From: Anaerolineae bacterium | GTDB taxonomy: Bacteria > Chloroflexota > Anaerolineae > Anaerolineales > Villigracilaceae | NCBI GenBank assembly: GCA_021324435.1 | Contig: JAJPIZ010000011.1 | Span: 1-64,000 of the forward strand | DNA: 64,000 nt | Direction: 5' to 3' | Shown: positions 60,240 through 64,000 of the stretch, piece by piece | Layout of the letters: each line of letters opens with the position of its first letter | How positions within the stretch are numbered: the first letter of the stretch is position 1 | The notes under the pieces: generated by a model | The model's input: the letters and a program-made list of their open reading frames with translations, nothing else | Told to the model about the DNA's origin: nothing | The model's database searches: none | Position numbers and translations under genes: made by a program

Positions 60240-61121
60240 ATGCCGCGCCTTCTAACTCTCCTCCGCTTGTCTCGTCCGCTTTATCTGCTCCTTGTCGCGC
60301 TGACCTACATTCTCGGCGTCGGCGTTGCGCGCTACCTCGGCAAAACACAGACGCCCGCGATCTTCTGGCTTGGCCTGGTTGGCATCTTGTTTTCCTTGAT
60401 TGCCATGAATCTATTGGCCGAAGTCTTTCGCCCACTCAACGAACCCATCGTGCCCGATGAATCTGCGGCTGACCGCAGAGCTGTCCGCGACGCGGCATTG
60501 TATGTTTCCATCGCGGCTTTGGCGTCGCTGGCCGTGATTGCTTTTCTGCTTTTCAAAGATGGCCGCGTGACGCCACAACTTTTGGTCTTCCTGATATTGT
60601 CGCTTGTCATCATCATTGCCTATTCGGTTCCGCCTATCCGTTTGCTTGATAAAGGTTTTGGCGAGTTCGCGCTCGCGCTTTACCTTGCTTATATTGTTCC
60701 ATCCATTGCCTTTCTTCTGCAGGCAGGCGAACTTCATCGCTTGTTGAACAGCCTGGCGGTTCCACTTACCTTCCTTGCGCTGGCTTCGCTTCTTGCGCTC
60801 GACTTTCCAGCGTATGCCGGCGATCTAAAATATGAACGCCGCACACTGCTGACTCGCCTCGGCTGGGAACGTGCGACTCCGTTGCACCATGGGCTTGTCC
60901 TCGCGGCTTATGTTCTCTTTGCCGTCACGCCTCTTCTTGGATTTTCACTCGCGTTGCTTTGGCCCGCATTTCTTTCACTTCCGTTTGGGCTGATTCAAAT
61001 TTATTGGCTTCGTAACATCACCCTCGGCGCGAAACCCATTTGGACTCTTCTGACTGCCAACGCGATGGCCCTCTTCGGATTGACTGCTTATTTCCTGACG
61101 TTGACTTTTTGGCTGAGATGA
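60240..61121 (+). CDS. UbiA-family membrane protein with degenerate first motif
   Basis: A 293-aa, roughly eight-to-nine-helix protein with UbiA layout. The second aspartate motif is recognisable (DFPAYAGDLKYERRTLLTRLG), but the first, normally N-D-x2-D-x3-D, reads NLLAEVFRPLNEP, lacking its aspartates. Prenyl-diphosphate binding may therefore be altered. It sits between DinB and moeA (4 nt gap). The role is unknown; a prenyltransferase for another aromatic acceptor is possible. Confidence 0.8.
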   Translation: MPRLLTLLRLSRPLYLLLVALTYILGVGVARYLGKTQTPAIFWLGLVGILFSLIAMNLLAEVFRPLNEPIVPDESAADRRAVRDAALYVSIAALASLAVIAFLLFKDGRVTPQLLVFLILSLVIIIAYSVPPIRLLDKGFGEFALALYLAYIVPSIAFLLQAGELHRLLNSLAVPLTFLALASLLALDFPAYAGDLKYERRTLLTRLGWERATPLHHGLVLAAYVLFAVTPLLGFSLALLWPAFLSLPFGLIQIYWLRNITLGAKPIWTLLTANAMALFGLTAYFLTLTFWLR

Positions 61122-61125
61122 CCTC

Positions 61126-62370
61126 ATGCCTGAATTCCTGACTCTTCTGCCGCCGGACGAAGCCCGCGCGCTTTTGCTCTCGCATCTTTCCGCCCCGAAA
61201 GCGGACTCCGAATTAATCAGCACCGACTTGTCCCTCGGCCGCGTGACCGCCGAAGATATCCTCGCGCCGCATCCCCTGCCGGAGTTCCCGCGTTCGACCG
61301 TGGACGGGTACGCCGTCCGCGCGCGCGATACATTTGGCGCAAGCGATTCATTGCCCGCGTATTTGAATCTGATCGGCGAAGTGCCGATGGGCGACGCGCC
61401 TGCATTTCAGATTCAGCAAAGCCAATGCGCGTTGATTCACACCGGCGGCATGTTGCCCGATGGCGCGGACGCGGTCGTGATGCTGGAGCAGACGCAAATT
61501 GCACGGTCCAATGAAATCGAAATCATGCGCGCGATCGCGGAGGGCGAAAACGTGATACGCGTCGGCGAGGATGTGGTCGCGGGAACGGTCATCCTGCCGA
61601 GGGGCCGAAAGATGCGTCCCGCAGAGATTGGCGGATTGATGGCGCTGGGGATCACTTCCGTGCGCGTAGTCACTAAGATACGCGTCGGCCTGATTTCATC
61701 CGGCGATGAGATCGTGAATCCGAGTCAACGGCCGCGCCGCGGGCAGGTCCGCGATGTCAACGCGTACACGCTGGCCTCGCTGGTGACAAAGTCCGGTGGG
61801 GAGGCGGTAATGTATGGCATCGTGCCCGATGAAAAGTCTGCACTGAAAGAAACTGCCGCGCGTGCCTTGCGTGAATGTGATGTGGCGGTGATCACCGCGG
61901 GTTCATCGGCCAGCACGCGCGACATGACTGCCGAGGTGATCGGCTCGCTGGGCAAACCCGGCGTGCTTGTGCATGGAATCAACACGCGGCCCGGCAAGCC
62001 GACGATTTTGGGCGCGTGCGACGGCAAGGCCGTGATCGGGCTTCCGGGCAACCCGGTCAGCGCGCTGGTGAATGGATATTTATTCGTCGCGCCGGTGATT
62101 GAAAAATTGTTGGGGTTGCCACTTGATAAACCGCGCCCGTCTGTGCTGGCGCGCTTGACGGTGAACGTCTCTTCGCAAGCTGGACGAGAAGATTGGATTC
62201 CTGTAAAGCTCGTAAATCGTAAATCGGAAATCGGAAATTGGGACGCTGAACCTATTTTTGGAAAGAGTAATTTGATCTTTACCCTCGCCGCCGCGGACGG
62301 ATTGCTCCGCATCGCGCCCGACGCGACGGGAGTCAGCGCGGGGGAGAGGGTGGAAGTGTTTTTGATATGA
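61126..62370 (+). CDS. moeA: Molybdopterin molybdenumtransferase MoeA (first copy)
   Basis: Inserts molybdate or tungstate into adenylated molybdopterin. 414 aa with FPRSTVDGYAVRA, VPMGDAPAF, TGGMLPDGADAVVMLEQ, GLISSGDEIV, the catalytic-domain GSSASTRDMTAEVIG, RPGKPTILG and GLPGNPVSA. A heptamer-repeat insert (VNRKSEIGN) lies in the C-terminal domain in a loop before the FGKSNLIFTLAAADGLLRI strand. The stop overlaps the start of a second moeA (ATGA). Confidence 0.94.
   Translation: MPEFLTLLPPDEARALLLSHLSAPKADSELISTDLSLGRVTAEDILAPHPLPEFPRSTVDGYAVRARDTFGASDSLPAYLNLIGEVPMGDAPAFQIQQSQCALIHTGGMLPDGADAVVMLEQTQIARSNEIEIMRAIAEGENVIRVGEDVVAGTVILPRGRKMRPAEIGGLMALGITSVRVVTKIRVGLISSGDEIVNPSQRPRRGQVRDVNAYTLASLVTKSGGEAVMYGIVPDEKSALKETAARALRECDVAVITAGSSASTRDMTAEVIGSLGKPGVLVHGINTRPGKPTILGACDGKAVIGLPGNPVSALVNGYLFVAPVIEKLLGLPLDKPRPSVLARLTVNVSSQAGREDWIPVKLVNRKSEIGNWDAEPIFGKSNLIFTLAAADGLLRIAPDATGVSAGERVEVFLI
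62211..62238 (+). repeat. 7-bp tandem repeats inside moeA
   Basis: CGTAAAT, CGTAAAT, CGGAAAT, CGGAAAT. In frame it reads VNRKSEIGN in a surface-loop position. Confidence 0.88.
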
Positions 62371-64000
62371 GTGTCTACCTCCACGACATTCCTCTCCCCG
62401 AAGCCAAGTCACGCCTCGAGGCCGCGCTGAAAGACGCAAATCTCTGGCGCGTGCTTGGAGTCGAATCGATTCCGCTCGATGAAAACGCGCTGGGCCGCGT
62501 CTTGGCCGAACCGATCTGGGCAAAAATTTCCTCGCCGCATTACCATGCCTCCGCCATGGACGGCTTTGCCGTCCGCGCAGAAGATACAAACGGCGCGCAA
62601 CCGTCAACGCCGCTCCAACTTCCTGTAATTGACTCTTCATCGTCCATTGTCCATCGTCCATCGTCCGCGCAATACGTTGACACCGGCGACCCTCTCCCCG
62701 AATGGGCGGACGCGGTGATTCCGATTGAGAATGTCGAATCGCTTGACGCCGACGGAAATATTTCGTCCATTGTCCGTGGTCCATCGTCTATCAGGATCCG
62801 CGCCGCCGTCGCGCCATGGAGCCATGTCCGCCCGATGGGAGAAGACATCGTTGCGACGCAACTTGTTTTGCCCGCAGGCCATGTCCTGCGTCCAGTTGAT
62901 TTGGGCGGGATTGCCGCGGCGGGACATGAGCAAATCAACGTGGCGCGCAAGCCGCGGGTCGCGATTTTGCCGACAGGCAGTGAACTCGTTCCGATTGGCT
63001 CCAAACTCAAAGCGGGTGACATCCTCGAATATAACTCGCTCGTCCTCGCCGCGCAGATTCGGTCCATGGGCGGCGAAGCGACTCGCTATCCGATCCTCAA
63101 AGATAATTTCGATTTGATTTGTGAGTGCGTCCAGGAAGCCGCGCAAGACCACGATTTGATTCTGCTCAACGCCGGTTCGTCTGCGGGCGCGGAAGATTTC
63201 TCTGCGAAGGTCGTGGAAAAACTGGGAACGCTTCTGGTTCACGGCGTTGCGGTTCGCCCGGGTCACCCGGTCATCATGGGGATGATAAATCGAAAATCGG
63301 AAATCGGAAATCGGAAATCGGAGAACGTGGCACATAACACTTGGAACCTGACACCGATAATAGGCGTCCCCGGCTACCCCGTCTCAGCCGCGCTGACGAT
63401 TGATATTTTTGTCGAGCCGATTCTTGCAAAATGGCTCGGACGCAGACCGAATGAACTATCTGTCGAGACGGCGCAATTGACGCGTAAGGTCAATTCACCT
63501 GCGGGCGATGAAGATTACATCCGTGTCGCGGTTGGCAGGGTCGGAGATAAACTTCTCGCCGCGCCGCTTTTGCGCGGAGCAGGCGTCATCACCTCGCTGG
63601 TTCAGGCCGACGGACTCGTCATCCTGCCGCCCGGTGTGCAGGGACTCGAGGCAGGCGAGAAGGTCAATGTTCATTTGTATCGAAGCAGAGCCGAACTCGA
63701 GCGAACAATTTTTTGCATTGGTTCCCATGATCTCACGCTCGATCTCATGGCGCAATTTCTTGCCGAGCATGATCGCCGCCTCGCATCCGCCAATGTTGGT
63801 TCTCAGGGCGGATTGGTCGCGCTTCGACGCGGGGAGGCTCATCTGGCGGGTTCGCATCTGCTCGATCCCGAAACGGGCGAATACAATATTTCCTATGTTC
63901 GCCAGTACATGCCGGAGATTCCCGTTAAAGTCGTGGCGTTGGTCAAACGTGATCAGGGGTTGTTGGTGAAACGCGGAAACCCAAAGGGAATCAAAACTTT
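62367..64000 (+). CDS. Second MoeA with C-terminal periplasmic-binding-protein-like domain (runs off window)
   Basis: Partial: open from ATG 62367 to the window end (544 codons), so it is absent from the ORF track, which lists closed ORFs. MoeA landmarks: SPHYHASAMDGFAVRAED, TGDPLPEWADAVIPIE, AILPTGSELVPIG, NAGSSAGAEDFSA, RPGHPVIMG and GVPGYPVSA. After about residue 440 a new domain begins (CIGSHDLTLDLMAQFLAEH...NVGSQGGLVALRRGEAHLAGSHLLDP), like the PBP/LysR-substrate domains fused to MoeA in archaea and some anaerobes, which may sense molybdate, tungstate or a precursor. Three heptamer tracts are embedded in frame. Coupled to the first moeA by ATGA. Confidence 0.9.
   Translation, partial: MSVYLHDIPLPEAKSRLEAALKDANLWRVLGVESIPLDENALGRVLAEPIWAKISSPHYHASAMDGFAVRAEDTNGAQPSTPLQLPVIDSSSSIVHRPSSAQYVDTGDPLPEWADAVIPIENVESLDADGNISSIVRGPSSIRIRAAVAPWSHVRPMGEDIVATQLVLPAGHVLRPVDLGGIAAAGHEQINVARKPRVAILPTGSELVPIGSKLKAGDILEYNSLVLAAQIRSMGGEATRYPILKDNFDLICECVQEAAQDHDLILLNAGSSAGAEDFSAKVVEKLGTLLVHGVAVRPGHPVIMGMINRKSEIGNRKSENVAHNTWNLTPIIGVPGYPVSAALTIDIFVEPILAKWLGRRPNELSVETAQLTRKVNSPAGDEDYIRVAVGRVGDKLLAAPLLRGAGVITSLVQADGLVILPPGVQGLEAGEKVNVHLYRSRAELERTIFCIGSHDLTLDLMAQFLAEHDRRLASANVGSQGGLVALRRGEAHLAGSHLLDPETGEYNISYVRQYMPEIPVKVVALVKRDQGLLVKRGNPKGIKT
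62641..62668 (+). repeat. 7-bp tandem repeats inside second moeA (tract 1)
   Basis: CGTCCAT, TGTCCAT, CGTCCAT, CGTCCGC; encodes SSIVHRPSSA in frame. Confidence 0.88.
62764..62791 (+). repeat. 7-bp tandem repeats inside second moeA (tract 2)
   Basis: CGTCCAT, TGTCCGT, GGTCCAT, CGTCTAT; encodes SSIVRGPSSI in frame, nearly the same peptide as tract 1. Confidence 0.88.
63287..63321 (+). repeat. 7-bp tandem repeats inside second moeA (tract 3)
   Basis: AAATCGA followed by four exact AAATCGG units (35 bp). Encodes NRKSEIGNRKSE in frame, in the loop between PVIMG and IIGVPGYPVSA. It is followed by ACTTGGAACC, another heptamer-type fragment also present at 26951-26980. Confidence 0.92.

Noticed and set aside
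63287-63321. Possible CRISPR array in the tandem repeats
   Set aside because: Units are 7 bp with no spacers and no cas genes are present; they are simple tandem repeats.

Overview
The window reads as a piece of a Chloroflexota chromosome, most likely class Anaerolineae. This is an inference from gene content, not a phylogenetic result. The support is a complete F420 tail-assembly operon (cofC, cofD, cofE, an F420:NADP reductase) in a genome with menaquinone genes, LLM-type F420 oxidoreductases, a tungsten-type aldehyde:ferredoxin oxidoreductase, a fused molybdenum hydroxylase, two MoeA proteins, a CBS-type pyrophosphatase, and many small dispersed repeats. DNA is moderately GC-rich, apart from a more AT-rich stretch at about 23.19-25.86 kb that holds an IS1595-type transposase and a PIN-domain operon and looks acquired.

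Layout. 0-3 kb: 7TM-PAS hybrid histidine kinase plus a one-domain response regulator. 3-8 kb (minus): exonuclease-DinG helicase, NERD-like membrane protein, plsX. 8.07 kb: tRNA-Leu(GAG) with a near-consensus promoter and a terminator. 8.3-10.9 kb (minus): polar amino-acid ABC transporter. 11.1-15.1 kb (plus): SCP2-like protein, AOR, Nnr. 15.2-23.1 kb (minus): SPFH protein with a DNA-binding-like tail, xdhC pair, TolB-like propeller, HepT-like pair, lipoprotein, CBS-pyrophosphatase, HD-GYP sensor with an apparently lost start. 23.2-25.8 kb: accessory island. 26.0-32.2 kb (minus): molybdenum hydroxylase and its FAD subunit, flanking a DUF559 nuclease and a phosphodiesterase. 32.3-36.2 kb (minus): menaquinone operon headed by an LLM-MenA fusion. 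36.2-44.5 kb: glycerate and glucosylglycerate locus. 44.5-54.7 kb (minus): F420 operon preceded by an SsnA-like amidohydrolase, a membrane NACHT-HEAT ATPase and a zinc-ribbon coiled coil. 54.8-64 kb: serine hydrolase (minus), then on plus proline dehydrogenase, a short-chain reductase, a GT-C transferase, DinB, UbiA-like, moeA and a second moeA with a PBP-like domain. That last gene runs off the window and is missing from the supplied ORF track.

How the parts connect. Three cofactor themes recur. F420 is assembled and reduced by the 44.5-50 kb operon and probably consumed by the LLM and PPOX proteins there and by the LLM half of the MenA fusion. Mo/W cofactor is finished by the two MoeA proteins and XdhC and used by the hydroxylase and AOR. 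Menaquinone is made by the 32-36 kb operon. The 36-44 kb locus has enzymes to make, extend and phosphorolyse glucosylglycerate and to return glycerate to central metabolism.

The most striking structural signal is a set of short tandem repeats with a 7-bp period. They lie between genes and also, in frame, inside coding sequences (hydroxylase, its FAD subunit, cofD, both moeA genes), and they give near-identical peptides in unrelated proteins. A separate 21-bp dispersed element sits in frame in the phosphodiesterase. A second regulatory signal is a -10 box exactly 6 nt before the start codon of five genes, which suggests leaderless transcripts.
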